The notes under the pieces were generated by a model. It ran no database searches, was not told where the DNA came from, and saw only the letters and a program-made list of their open reading frames with translations. From NCBI GenBank assembly GCA_051656645.1, contig JBOGCH010000031.1, positions 1-64,000 on the forward strand: a stretch of 64,000 nucleotides of DNA. Direction: 5' to 3'. The DNA comes from JBOGCH01 sp051656645 (GTDB taxonomy: Bacteria; Bacteroidota; Bacteroidia; Bacteroidales; Marinifilaceae). Positions 46,045-57,200 of this stretch are shown piece after piece. A program made the position numbers and the translations under genes. The stretch's first letter is position 1; every line of letters begins with the position of its first letter.

Positions 46045-47709
46045 TTATTGGTTATCCAATAACCTTTGTAATGGTGATTTCAAGACACTTGGAGTTTCCT
46101 TTTGTAACGTTGGTAAATTAATCTCTACATTTTCAACAATAATGGAAGAAGGATAGATTAGCGAAGATAATACCATATCCTCATACAAGTAGTTATCCAC
46201 ATTTTCCTTCTGCGAGATAGCTAGCAAGCGTTCAAGTTGCGATAAATCCACTTCACTTAGAGCTCCGGCACGGACTTGCTCCTCCTTGCCGCTCTTTACA
46301 TCTATTCTATAAATTTGAGATGCCTGGCGCGCTATTTTCTTTATCACATAGACATATTCCATCTTTTTGGCCGCAGCTGCTTTGATTAGCTCTTTCCTCA
46401 TCCTTTCGGGTTTAGTTGTTTCAACCGCTTTTATGTGCGTAACACCCGGTGCATTTAGAAAAGAAAAACGATTTGGCGATATCGAAAAGCGCGAACTCCC
46501 CGTAGAGTAGTTAATTTTTTGTGTAGGAATACGCCCATTTAATTGCTGCTTCAGTACACCTGCCTCTACCAGCGTGAGTTGTTTCTCAGGCTTCACACCC
46601 TCGGCATCAACCTCATAACTTCCGTACAGATTTTTTCCGTTATAGGTATTTAAATCTGTATGATTAATAACAGATAAACGCTTATCTACAACTTTACGTT
46701 TAAGTCGATTTTCCAATGTTCCAGGCGCGCGTTTTCCCTCAGGCGAACGCCACGCAATAACACTCCCCGGCTGTACGAGGTTATATCTCAGAATCTGCGC
46801 ACAAGCTTCGTCCTCAAAAAGTACCGGACCGCTATAATACTCATCGACAGGTGTAAGTTTTGACAATGCTACCATATTTTCAGCAAACTCTTTAATCTGT
46901 CTTTTCATTTCATCGACCGAAGGAAGCTCATCCTCTTGTTTTACAACTATATTCCACATATCGTTAATTTTCACACCATCCTCAGCAAGAATCGTGGCAT
47001 AGGCTCCCAATACTAATTTACTTTGTGGAACTTTTAATTTTAATCCTTCAGATGTCGTTTTATATATTACCGAATTAACGCCACTCAATATTACATTCGA
47101 CTCCAATAACTGAGGATAGGCATTAAAAACCTGCGAAAGATTTGCAATTATCTTTTCCCATTTATCCATATCTACATTCGTTAACTCATTGTTCGAGATA
47201 TGCGATGTGGTAGGTATTTCAATAAAGTCATCACTTTTAGTAGATGAGTAAGCAGCATTAGCATTTAGGAACGATTGCTTAGAGGCAAATTGCTGAAGAG
47301 CGTATTTATATGCAAGGTCTGTGCCTAACCATAAATTACGACGCAATTCATTATAGCTTATCTCCGATGAAAATGGCATAGGAACACCACGTCCGTCGTA
47401 ACTCACCTCGTTAGTCATTTTCTTATTGCCAATCATTAGCCTTATACTTCCCGTGCTATTTTGTGGCTGCTTGTAGCTATTGGCAACAGCACCTAAAATG
47501 GCATTAATTTCAAAATTAGAAGCAATATTAAGACTATATTCCAGAAAATAAGGCTTAGGCAAATCATTTATAGACAGACTGGAATAGTTGCGGGCCAATT
47601 CATCCTGCATAGCCTGAAAAATGACCTCATCCGCTTTATTTTGTGCTGATCCATTCATTACAAAACAACAGAAACTGCTAAGCCCTAGAATTATATTTTT
47701 TACTTTCAT
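46045..47709 (-). CDS. Exported TldE/PmbA-like protein lacking the metal site
   Basis: A 554-residue protein of the TldD/PmbA family. The ATG at 47709 gives a signal peptide (MKVKNIILGLSSFCCFVMN…SAQ); an earlier ATG at 47736 is possible but adds a poor N-terminus. Its architecture matches the adjacent TldD-like protein, but where that one has HExxxH this one reads EDEACAQILRYNL, so it has no metal-binding motif. This mirrors E. coli TldE (PmbA), the non-catalytic half of the TldD/TldE heterodimer. The family is normally cytoplasmic, so the signal peptide is notable. It is the last gene of the run, 31 nt after its partner. Confidence 0.82.
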   Translation of the reverse strand: MKVKNIILGLSSFCCFVMNGSAQNKADEVIFQAMQDELARNYSSLSINDLPKPYFLEYSLNIASNFEINAILGAVANSYKQPQNSTGSIRLMIGNKKMTNEVSYDGRGVPMPFSSEISYNELRRNLWLGTDLAYKYALQQFASKQSFLNANAAYSSTKSDDFIEIPTTSHISNNELTNVDMDKWEKIIANLSQVFNAYPQLLESNVILSGVNSVIYKTTSEGLKLKVPQSKLVLGAYATILAEDGVKINDMWNIVVKQEDELPSVDEMKRQIKEFAENMVALSKLTPVDEYYSGPVLFEDEACAQILRYNLVQPGSVIAWRSPEGKRAPGTLENRLKRKVVDKRLSVINHTDLNTYNGKNLYGSYEVDAEGVKPEKQLTLVEAGVLKQQLNGRIPTQKINYSTGSSRFSISPNRFSFLNAPGVTHIKAVETTKPERMRKELIKAAAAKKMEYVYVIKKIARQASQIYRIDVKSGKEEQVRAGALSEVDLSQLERLLAISQKENVDNYLYEDMVLSSLIYPSSIIVENVEINLPTLQKETPSVLKSPLQRLLDNQ

Positions 47710-47740
47710 TGTGTTGAGATTTAAGGTTATTCCCATTTCA

Positions 47741-49429
47741 TTATCTCATTTCGGGACGCGCTAAAATAGGTGGTGGGGCTTGCGATTTATTGGAGCGTTG
47801 CGTTTCCACTGTTTGAACCAAAATCATTGGAGAGATAGCTGTTACAGGAACAAATCCCGATTCGGCTCCACACATACCCGTAAACACCTGGCTATCGCCG
47901 CCAGCGCAAACTATATTTGAGAACATAGCAAGTGGAGTACCAATAAGCGTAACACCACGTACCAATTCATCCCCTCGCCCGTCAGCATATACTCTATATA
48001 CTTCCAGCGGATTTACGTTAAAGGAGTTCGTACCACTTTTTCCCGTAAATGTTAATCCACCCGTAACCTCCTTAAAGAAATATCCATACTCCTTACCTTG
48101 GTTTTTCACCTCTGCAACTAACAACTCCCGTAACTCATCCTGGCTTTTGTGCTCCTTAGTTTCAATAACCAAATTGGACTGTCTTGAAACCGGATCAAAA
48201 CCACCCTCAGAACGGGCATGCCCATTAGATTTTGGATGATTGTCAATTGGCATACGAGTCATTAAGAAATCATGTAGTTTTCCATCAACAACAACATCTA
48301 CCCTACTGGCGCGGACACCCTGATCGTCAAACTTATAATAGCCGTTCAAATCCTCACCATTGTATTTTGAAATCGTCGGATCGTCAAACACCTGCAAGGC
48401 AGGGGGCAAAACATATTGGTCCATCATTTTTTTAAACGTCTGCCCGTCAGACTCTCGTTTCATGCGCTGTCCCTCAATACGGTGACCAAATATTTCATGA
48501 AAAAATACTCCACTTGCAGCTCCCGACAATAGTGCGGGACCCGAATATGGGTCGGCAACAGGTGCTTGTTTTAATGCCAACAACGTTTTTGACATTTGTA
48601 CGGCATCAGCTTTTATGGACTCTACAGAAGGAAGATTCTCCGGCTTGTATGCAAAGTAGGACAACGTTAAAGGTAGCTCCATTCCATCGTCCGCTTTGAT
48701 CAATCCATTTACCGTTATCCGTGCATAGGTTTGGTTTTGAACCACCTCCGTACCATCGGTATTTATAAAGTATCTACGTTCCACATTGTAGTCAATCATA
48801 GCCTCGCCATGCGAAAGCTCCGGATAGTCATTGAAAACCGCCGAGATTTGCTTCATACGGTTACTCCATTCGTCAATATTTAACCGTTGTTCTGCTACGC
48901 TTAGAGGCTGTTCATAGTGCTTCTCCTTCTCAACTACCGAGAAGAAAGGCGCCTTATCCTCTTGTTGTACACTTACCTGTTGTTGTACTTTAGACTGTTC
49001 ATAGGCCTTCAAAGCAAACCGATAACGTTTTTCCGTTTCGTTCCACATAGCTTGTCGTATTCCCTCGCCACGTCCCACATACTGCAATGGCAATAAAGCC
49101 GTCGATGCGCCATAGGCAGAAATCTGGCTTCCCATATCGCTTGTACGGAAATTATCAAATAACACACTTCCTATACGCAATTGCGGTACAAACCTACGAT
49201 GATGGTAATAATTTCTCTCCTTTTCCACTCCAAAAGTGGTAGAGACATAACTTACCTGCTTGTCTATTACTCTATAGTCCATATAATAAGGTTGCGGACT
49301 ATTGGTTTTCAACTCTGCATATTGGGTATTAAGTTCCTCTCTCAGGAGCTCTAAAAGAGGCTCCTGAGCAGAAACTTGATATGTAGATAAAAAACAGAGC
49401 AATAGCATTAAATATGCTTGTTTTTTCAT
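47741..49429 (-). CDS. tldD: Exported TldD-like metallopeptidase
   Basis: A 562-residue TldD-family zinc protease. The start is the ATG at 49429 (a TTG three bases earlier is less likely), giving a signal peptide ending VSAQ (about 1-22). The active site HEIFGH (H311, E312, H316) is intact. The conserved MCGAESGFVPV segment near the C-terminus and the FFKEVTGGLTF region also match TldD. TldD/TldE heterodimers cut unstructured peptides inside a closed cavity; in E. coli they mature microcin B17 and degrade CcdA. Here the pair carries signal peptides and follows two surface lipoproteins of a SusCD locus by 27 nt, suggesting peptide processing in the periplasm. Substrate unknown. Confidence 0.87.
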   Translation of the reverse strand: MKKQAYLMLLLCFLSTYQVSAQEPLLELLREELNTQYAELKTNSPQPYYMDYRVIDKQVSYVSTTFGVEKERNYYHHRRFVPQLRIGSVLFDNFRTSDMGSQISAYGASTALLPLQYVGRGEGIRQAMWNETEKRYRFALKAYEQSKVQQQVSVQQEDKAPFFSVVEKEKHYEQPLSVAEQRLNIDEWSNRMKQISAVFNDYPELSHGEAMIDYNVERRYFINTDGTEVVQNQTYARITVNGLIKADDGMELPLTLSYFAYKPENLPSVESIKADAVQMSKTLLALKQAPVADPYSGPALLSGAASGVFFHEIFGHRIEGQRMKRESDGQTFKKMMDQYVLPPALQVFDDPTISKYNGEDLNGYYKFDDQGVRASRVDVVVDGKLHDFLMTRMPIDNHPKSNGHARSEGGFDPVSRQSNLVIETKEHKSQDELRELLVAEVKNQGKEYGYFFKEVTGGLTFTGKSGTNSFNVNPLEVYRVYADGRGDELVRGVTLIGTPLAMFSNIVCAGGDSQVFTGMCGAESGFVPVTAISPMILVQTVETQRSNKSQAPPPILARPEMR

Positions 49430-49456
49430 CAATAATAATATTTAGTTGGGAATAAA

Positions 49457-50983
49457 TTAATACACTCTTATATCTGCCAGTTTTACGGCAAAGTTAGATC
49501 CATAAAGAAGGTCACTAACACTCAATCGGATATATCTCACCGTTTGTGGCTGACTCATTGGGAGTAACGTTATTTCTCCATTGGTATTTCCAAGCGTATT
49601 ATTCTCTACATAAGTTGCATTTTTCCACGTAACCTGATCTGTAGATACTTGAATCTTAATATTCTTAGGTAAATATCTAGCGCTTGTCTTATCCGTTTTA
49701 GGATCAAATGTTTTTTGCGTAATCTGGAAACCGGAAATTGTTTGCTCTTTTTTCATGTCAATAACAAGTTGATGCATTCGTGTAGACGAAGATTGCGCCT
49801 CAACTTCCCATGTTGTCATTGGATCACCATCCAAAAGATTGTCTATTTCAGAATCATAATCAGGCCCATCCTCAACTGAGTTTTTAATAGTCCAATTTTC
49901 AGTATCTAGGTAATTTAACACAGGGATAGTTGGATTCCCCTTATAATCTGTCATTTCCCAGAATTCCGGAATATAGTGTCTATTATACTGCTCATAAACA
50001 ACCGCATTCTCATCCTCCCTGTCCATAGCCATCCACATCTGGTACATTGATAATGCTCTGATGCTTAGGGACCTGTTATCCTCATCTATCTTACTAGCTT
50101 CCTCATTTGTTGCTAGAAAATCAGGATGTAAATAACGATTCTTTCCAAACACAACTTTTTTTAAATTTGGGAAATACAATATATCCTCCAATGTTGATAT
50201 TGAATAATCTAATTCTAAATCCTCTCGGCTATTTATCCAACTTTCAGTAATCTCATCAATACCATATCGTTCTTTGATTGCTTTCTTAAAATCGGAGGTA
50301 AAAGATGCTGTTTTTTCCAAGTAAATTGGTTCAAATTCAATAGGCTCTACACAACCCTCCACTGTACCTTTTCTAACAATAGATACAGGTTTAGAAACAT
50401 CAACATCTGAGATCATCGCAAAACCTGACTCAAAATAAAAGTCTTTCAAATTAAATACTTTCTCCGTTCCATTGATATGTGTATAGTGAATATGAATGTA
50501 ACTAATACTTTTTTGCCAACGGTCTAGAGTAAAAAACATATTATTAGCAACAAAGAAATGCTTACTTACCCCACGCGTAAACGCTCTTACGTTTTCATGC
50601 TCTGGCGTAAATGCGCGAGCATATATTATATAAGGTGACGAACTGTTATTATCTTTATCGAGTGTAGATATCTCTATTTCATAAATACCATCTAGTAAAT
50701 TTGATAACTGCAAAGTATCTACAGTATGCTCTACAATAGTATCATTCGTTAAATTACCATTACGCCACGATATCTTCACAGACGATATCATCGGGTCCTT
50801 CTGTATTTGCCACACTAGATTTAGTTTTCGCCAACCTGGAATAGCTTCTACTTCCGAACAACCGCCTAGGTATCTTATCATTCCGTCACCCGAGAAATCC
50901 TTATAAGTATCCTCCAGACTTTCACAACCTACCATTGTAACAATGATAAGAAGTAATAAATTGAATATTTTTTGGCCTTTCAT
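49457..50983 (-). CDS. DUF4998 / F5/8 type C (discoidin) surface lipoprotein
   Basis: A 508-residue lipoprotein: the signal peptide ends in MVGC (cysteine about 20). A DUF4998 domain (about 25-230; GDGMIRYLGGCSEVEAIPG opens it) precedes a central region of unclear type (about 230-340) and a C-terminal discoidin domain (about 350-508) with NLLDGDPMTTWEVEA, HQLVIDMKKEQTISGFQI and the closing VRYIRLSVSD. Discoidin domains usually bind glycans. It follows the DUF4959 gene by 5 nt. The protein is likely a surface glycan- or glycoconjugate-binding accessory of the SusCD complex rather than an enzyme. Confidence 0.82.
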   Translation of the reverse strand: MKGQKIFNLLLLIIVTMVGCESLEDTYKDFSGDGMIRYLGGCSEVEAIPGWRKLNLVWQIQKDPMISSVKISWRNGNLTNDTIVEHTVDTLQLSNLLDGIYEIEISTLDKDNNSSSPYIIYARAFTPEHENVRAFTRGVSKHFFVANNMFFTLDRWQKSISYIHIHYTHINGTEKVFNLKDFYFESGFAMISDVDVSKPVSIVRKGTVEGCVEPIEFEPIYLEKTASFTSDFKKAIKERYGIDEITESWINSREDLELDYSISTLEDILYFPNLKKVVFGKNRYLHPDFLATNEEASKIDEDNRSLSIRALSMYQMWMAMDREDENAVVYEQYNRHYIPEFWEMTDYKGNPTIPVLNYLDTENWTIKNSVEDGPDYDSEIDNLLDGDPMTTWEVEAQSSSTRMHQLVIDMKKEQTISGFQITQKTFDPKTDKTSARYLPKNIKIQVSTDQVTWKNATYVENNTLGNTNGEITLLPMSQPQTVRYIRLSVSDLLYGSNFAVKLADIRVY

Positions 50984-50988
50984 AACTT

Positions 50989-52305
50989 TTACTTTTTATA
51001 ATAAACCTCTAATTCATTAAATGACACATACTTACTGTAATTCCTGTCACCTAAATCCAACCATCCCAAGAATGTATTATCAAATACATCATTGACAATA
51101 AACTTCATATAACGGTATGCATTACCATCCGGATTGAAAACCATCTCTATGAAACAAGGTGGTTGAGCAGCAAAATCCTCGGCTGTATTTATTTTATAAA
51201 GACTGCTTGAAGCTCTCATACACCAACGTTCATCCTCTGGTAATAAACGGTATTGTGAGAAAGAGCCTATTTCCTTCCATTCTGCATCCTCACTTAAGTC
51301 ATTGCTAGCATATACTGTTACACTACAAGGCAGTTTTGTTACATACCATGTTAACCAAATACGTTCAATTGGGCCACCCTCTCCCGGCCAGTTCATTATA
51401 TTTAATATAGAATGAATTCGCAATTGCGCAGGTTCCTTCGGTGTTTTGAAATCAAATATAAAAGGTCTACCGGTAGCAAAAGGCCCAGCTAAGAAAGTAT
51501 TATATTTATTACTTGTTCCCTCCAAGAAACACTTATCACCCTTATAATCGCCATCAAACAGATATTTTTTTCCTAATTTTCTATCTTCAACCTCTAGCGA
51601 TAAATTATAAGGATCTAAGAATTCAAAATCCTTTGTCTCAGCTTTTACCATTTGTAATGCCTCAACATCTTTCCAAACTTGTTGTTTAGCTTTATATCCT
51701 TTTCTATCCTCTGTGCGAATAACAATGGTATTCTTAGGGTTACTCTGTTGCAGTGTAAACAATAACGTATCACGTCCCTCGGTCAATGGAAAGGTCTTAA
51801 GCAACAAGGTATCGGATTTTTTTGTGGTAGGATTAATTCCCACATAGAAAATATGAGCTAATCCAAACGAATTTGATGGACATTCATATTCTATTCTAAA
51901 GCCATTCCAATACGGACCAACATTTATACCATCAAAAAAAGCTACCGGACCCGAATCCTCCGTATCAAAATACATGGTAATGGGTGTTGAAACAACATCT
52001 TGGTGGTTTATTAATGAAATCTCCACCTTCACTTGCTTACGCGCTTCGTTAAATCCTGTAATTTCGAGTGAGTTGGTTAAGTAACTTCCCGTTTTAAGCA
52101 CCTCATCTCCCTGTGCATTTATATACTTAGCTTGTATAGAAGCAATCTCATCATTTTTTGGAAGATCATAGTACATTGTTGCGCCACCTGCAATAGGTTC
52201 AAAACGTATTGCTGATGATGAGATCGAGGCACCGAAAAATTCTTCATCTGTTTGGCATGCCACGGCCAGTAACATAATCCAAATAATATGTATATATTTT
52301 CTCAT
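50989..52305 (-). CDS. DUF4959/DUF5126/DUF5000-type surface lipoprotein
   Basis: A 438-residue lipoprotein: the signal peptide ends in LAVAC (cysteine about 17). The first domain (about 30-115, with GGATMYYDLPKND) is DUF4959. The middle matches the DUF5126 region (about 120-220, YWNGFRIEYECP). The C-terminal part (about 225-438) is a DUF5000 discoidin-like beta-sandwich ending FIVNDVFDN…YVSFNELEVYY. This three-domain set is common next to SusCD pairs in Bacteroidota and is thought to bind ligand at the surface. It starts 18 nt after SusD and precedes the DUF4998 gene by 5 nt. Confidence 0.82.
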   Translation of the reverse strand: MRKYIHIIWIMLLAVACQTDEEFFGASISSSAIRFEPIAGGATMYYDLPKNDEIASIQAKYINAQGDEVLKTGSYLTNSLEITGFNEARKQVKVEISLINHQDVVSTPITMYFDTEDSGPVAFFDGINVGPYWNGFRIEYECPSNSFGLAHIFYVGINPTTKKSDTLLLKTFPLTEGRDTLLFTLQQSNPKNTIVIRTEDRKGYKAKQQVWKDVEALQMVKAETKDFEFLDPYNLSLEVEDRKLGKKYLFDGDYKGDKCFLEGTSNKYNTFLAGPFATGRPFIFDFKTPKEPAQLRIHSILNIMNWPGEGGPIERIWLTWYVTKLPCSVTVYASNDLSEDAEWKEIGSFSQYRLLPEDERWCMRASSSLYKINTAEDFAAQPPCFIEMVFNPDGNAYRYMKFIVNDVFDNTFLGWLDLGDRNYSKYVSFNELEVYYKK

Positions 52306-52323
52306 ATCTTTAACCTGTTAGTG

Positions 52324-54261
52324 TTACCAATTTACATTCTGTACACATCCTGTCAGTAAAATCTCTTCACTTCGAATAGGGAAGAAATAATCTCTAGGAG
52401 CCATAAATTTAGGCTTATCATTCAACATTATCGGACCTTCAAAGTTATTATAGAACGTGCGGGCATTCTCTCCCAATATGTTCCAACCATATTGTTTTTG
52501 ATTCAACTCTAAATGTGCAGTATTCCATCTGCGAAGATTCCAAAATCTATGTCCTTCAAAGGCTAATTCAATATTTGTTTCTTGTCGAATAATACTACGC
52601 ATTCCCTCTTTTGAATCAACTCGCGACGGATCCTTTGAATAGTTTCTCCAAGAGGAAACGACGTCTGGGATACCCGCTCTTTCACGCACAACATTCAATG
52701 CATCATATACCTTCTGACTTGGTCCCTCATATTCATTCCACGCTTCAGCCAGCATTAAGTAAAGCTCGGACATACGCATTGCAACAAATGGAAATGCCTT
52801 ATTAGACATAATCTCTAAATGATAACTACGAGTTTCTATTCTTGATATTGTCATTTTTTTCAACCAATATCCTGTTGGATTTTGCGGAGACGAAGGCGTT
52901 ATAATACTCTGTTTAACCCCAAAACGTTCGCCCTTATAAGGTTGCACTAATAAATTATCTCCCGCAACAGGACCCCTTTGCCAGTAACATCTATCGGCAG
53001 CAATATTTGCATAAAAGCGTGGTTCACGTTTTAGATGTAAATTCAATGTTGACTGGTTTAGTGCAACTACATGATTATACTGAACGCTAGTTTCTTTACC
53101 AATCTGATATCTATCCATATAATCCCAGTTCTTATCCATATCGATAGGTACTCCATTTTCAGTATAAAACATCTCTACCATCTTTAAGCTAGGACTAATA
53201 CAACCAGTCATTTTATAATTGTAATGAGGGTCGGTACTCAAAAACATTGGTAATGTAAAATAATAATGGGCATCCATGGTTATGTCACCACCATCTTTAA
53301 TTAACATAAGGGCCTCCTCGTTGTAGAAGTTCTCCGCAACAACCGAGTTTTCCAGGTCCATCATCGTATTAAGGAGCGCTGTACTATAACTTCCCGTTTT
53401 TTTATACAATCTACGACCCAATTTTTCACATTCGCGAACAGCCTCCTCAGCTGCTAGCGCTGCTCTTTTCCAACGTTCATGGTCATACTCTGCATTAAAC
53501 AACGGTTCTCCAAGTTTATTTCTAAAATTGGTGTAGTACTCATTACCATTAAATAGTGGCGATGCTGCATATACCAATATCTTAGCTTTAAGTGCATGAG
53601 CTGTTTCAAGACTAAAAAATCCGCGATGAATTGGATCTTTCTGATCATGAGGTAAGATGTGAGGTATTGACTCGTCAATGAGCTGAACCATTGCATTAAA
53701 ACAACTATCTATGTGCGAGCGAGGTTGTTGCATGTCCACAATAGGATCTTTTACATCAAAGTTTTTGTGAACCAAAATAATTGGACCATAGCGTCGCACC
53801 AATTCAAAATAAAAGAATGCTTTTAATACCTTTATCTCTCCGGTCCATTGATTTCTTTTCACTTCTGTCATATTATTAATATTCCCCACTTTCTCAAGGA
53901 ATATATTACAATATCTTATAGCAGCATAGAATTTGTCTTTTCTCCAAACATTACCGTATGGATCCTGTGACATTTGTAAACCGTCAGCAATCTTAAAACC
54001 AGGAAACTGTACTCCCGTGCTTTTCTTTATAAATTGAGAACCTAAAAATTCATCTGCTCCTGTTACCGCCGGATTCGTATGCACAGAAGCTATATTACCT
54101 CCAAGAAATGCATAGCATGTTTTCATCCATACTTCAGCATCTTCCTTTTTCTCAAATATCGTCTCTATTGTTTCAATATCATTTTCAGGAACCATATCTA
54201 AATAGTTACAACCTCCTGCCAATACTAAAACCAATATTACATTATATAAAACATTTCTCAT
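52324..54261 (-). CDS. SusD/RagB-family outer-membrane lipoprotein
   Basis: A 645-residue lipoprotein: the signal peptide ends in LAGGC (cysteine about 18), followed by NYLDMVPENDIETIETIFEK, a typical SusD start. Family features include WTGEIKVLKAFFYFELVRRYGPI, HALKAKILVYAASPLFNGN and the C-terminal RMSELYLMLAEAWNEYEG with NLRRWN. It covers the extracellular mouth of the STN-type SusC encoded 15 nt upstream and binds the ligand. At 645 residues it is longer than the SusD at 38767 and belongs to the main RagB/SusD branch. Confidence 0.94.
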   Translation of the reverse strand: MRNVLYNVILVLVLAGGCNYLDMVPENDIETIETIFEKKEDAEVWMKTCYAFLGGNIASVHTNPAVTGADEFLGSQFIKKSTGVQFPGFKIADGLQMSQDPYGNVWRKDKFYAAIRYCNIFLEKVGNINNMTEVKRNQWTGEIKVLKAFFYFELVRRYGPIILVHKNFDVKDPIVDMQQPRSHIDSCFNAMVQLIDESIPHILPHDQKDPIHRGFFSLETAHALKAKILVYAASPLFNGNEYYTNFRNKLGEPLFNAEYDHERWKRAALAAEEAVRECEKLGRRLYKKTGSYSTALLNTMMDLENSVVAENFYNEEALMLIKDGGDITMDAHYYFTLPMFLSTDPHYNYKMTGCISPSLKMVEMFYTENGVPIDMDKNWDYMDRYQIGKETSVQYNHVVALNQSTLNLHLKREPRFYANIAADRCYWQRGPVAGDNLLVQPYKGERFGVKQSIITPSSPQNPTGYWLKKMTISRIETRSYHLEIMSNKAFPFVAMRMSELYLMLAEAWNEYEGPSQKVYDALNVVRERAGIPDVVSSWRNYSKDPSRVDSKEGMRSIIRQETNIELAFEGHRFWNLRRWNTAHLELNQKQYGWNILGENARTFYNNFEGPIMLNDKPKFMAPRDYFFPIRSEEILLTGCVQNVNW

Positions 54262-54276
54262 AACAATAACTTTTTA

Positions 54277-57200
54277 TTAGAAACTTATATTTACTCCTAA
54301 AGCGTAAGTTTTTTGTATCGGATAATTAAAACCGCTTGATCCTAATTCCACGTCCCATACTTTGAAGTTAGTTAGAATAAAAGGATTGTTGGCGCGTACA
54401 AAAAACTTAGTATTTTGTAGTTTCATCTTTTGTGCAACTCTATTAGGTAAAGTATAGCCTAACTCTAAGCCGGTACAACGTAGAAAACGACATTCTCTCA
54501 TAAAATAGGTACTCTTGTATATCTCGCTATCGCCATTAGCCCAGTTCTCCTGCGGAATATAATCCTTGATATTCTCTGTGGATAAACGTGGCCAGAATGG
54601 ACGTTTTGCCATATTCTCCTCTGTCCAATGGTCATCATGGATGGCTTTAAGTAGCGCGTTATCACCTGCAAATGGCGATATTGCTGCCGGATTCATGAAG
54701 AACGATCGTTTGCCCGAACCTTGGAAGGAGAAGCTTAATTCAAAGCTCTTATAAGTTATAAAACCACTAAACCCATAAGTAATTCTAGGTGTTTCTGGGA
54801 AACCAATATGCACCGCATCATTAATATCAATAATACCATCATTATTTATATCACGATATCTAATATCTCCAGGCATTAAATCTCCACCTTGTCGTGGCGC
54901 TGTAGCTATCTCTGCCTTATCTCTAAACAATCCTTCAGCAATATATCCCACTCCTTGTGACAGTTCATGACCTGTCTTTTTCTGCCACTCAGGACGTGCC
55001 ATAGGCTCCTCTATTTCAAGATAGGTTGTTTTATTATAGGTTAAGGTACCATTCAAAATCACCCAAAAATCTTTTGAGAACGAATGTTGTAATTTACCTG
55101 AGAAATCAAATCCGCGAGATCTTGCTTTTCCAATATTATCTAGCGGTGGCTTCTCAATACCAACAGATCCTGGAATGGTTGTTCTGTATGCAATAATATT
55201 ATGTCGAATCTCTTGGTATACATCCAAGTTAAACTCCATTAATCCCTTAAATAATTTAGTCTCTAAACCTAAATTTATTTGTTCTGCTATTTCCCATTTT
55301 ATATCCTCATTTCCATAAGAGGATACTACATATCTATTAAATATTTGCGACATTGGTGTCGGGTCCATTGCATCGCCCTTATCAATTAATGGAAGATACA
55401 CAAAACGAGGCTCTTTAATAATACCGTCATTACCTACCCTACCATAGGATGCTCTAGCTTTCAAAAATGAGACAATGTGATTAATTGATTCCATTGAATT
55501 CATCTTTGTTATTACCCAAGCAGCACCTACAGCCGGGAAAAAGCCCATTTTATTTTTTTGCGCAAAACGTTCTGAGCCATTATAACCAAAACTAGCTTCC
55601 AAAAAGTAACGATCTTTAAATCCATATGTACCACGCATTGATAACCCTAAGTTTCTATTGGGCATACCATTTAAAACCGAAGGAGCCGGCGAAGAGGTAT
55701 ACTCCATTGCATTAAACACAGCGGTCAAACTTGTTTGGTGATTTTTCCAGGCTGCTGTATGCAATAATTGAGCCTGATATGAAAATCGTGTTGAAGTATT
55801 ACCACCCGAGCTGTTAGGATCAATAGCAAGTTTTGTTTGTGCTTCTTGCTCATTCAAAGCATTCAATGTATGCTTTCCGGTTTCAAAATCATAGTCCTGT
55901 AACACATAGGTATGTGGCTTTGTAAAATAACCTGTTTTAGCATAAGCCGTTTGTTGCATAGCAACACTTCCTCGCAACTCTAACCCTTTAATCAAACTTG
56001 ATAAATTTTGAATATACTCCACCTTATTTTGAGAAGAGAAACGACGTCTGTCTGTATAACCTCTATGTATCTCCATATAAGGGTTTATTTGCTGATCGTT
56101 CGTTGTTCTACCAAACAATAAGTGAGGCCAATTATAATTCAAATCTGGCGGATACATTGGTGCAAAATCAACTGGCGATGCCTTAAATGCCATACCATAC
56201 GCTTGTTGTACATCCTTAAATGGACCATTATATTTATCAAAATTAGCCGTTGAGTTTATAACAAGCTTAATCCCAGAGGTTAAATCTATATTTAAATTAG
56301 TTCTATAACTAAAACTGTTATTGATAATATTACAATTAAAATCATTTAATCGGTCTGTTTTCAACATACCTTCGTCTCTATTGTAATTCACCGATGCATA
56401 GTACTGAACAATTTTCGATCCTCCACGAATATTTATACCCATTCTGTGATTGATGGATCTGCTTTTAAACATCAGTTTATACCAATCGTTCATAGGATAA
56501 ACAAATGATGGATAATCTGGCGATCCTGTACGATCAATTCGCTCAACACTATATTGCGGAGTTGCATAAGGATCTCTTGTCGTTAACGCCTGATTATACA
56601 TTTTCATGTAAGTTATTGGATCTACAACATCAATCTCTTGCGTTGGCATTGAAGCAACCGCCTCATATCTTACAGATGTATATACACTACCCTCTTGTCC
56701 TTTTTTAGTTTCCACCAAGATAACTCCATTCGCACCACGCGCACCATACATGGCCGTTGCCGAAGCATCCTTCATTACACTAAAACTCTCAATATCCTCC
56801 GGTGCAATGCGCGCTAACTCTAATTTAGACGACTCTACTCCATCAATTAAAATAAGCGGATCGATATTAGCACCTGTTTGGAAAGATGTAATACCACGAA
56901 TATAAAACTTAGTATTCATCTCCTCCTCTGTCAATGCTCCAGGCAGACCTCCTGTTTGCCATCCAACAATACCTGCAATTTTTCCGGCAAAACTTGTTGT
57001 TAAGTCACTACTTGAGCTCTTTAAATCCATAGGTCTCACCGTGGTAATTGCCGACACGACACTCTCTTTTTTCTGCTCACCAAAAGCAACAACCGTCACC
57101 TCCTCCATTGACTCTACGGTAGGATTAAGGCGCACATTTAAACTAGTATTCCCTTTTATAGGTACTACCTCATTTTTATATCCAACAAAGGATACTTTTA

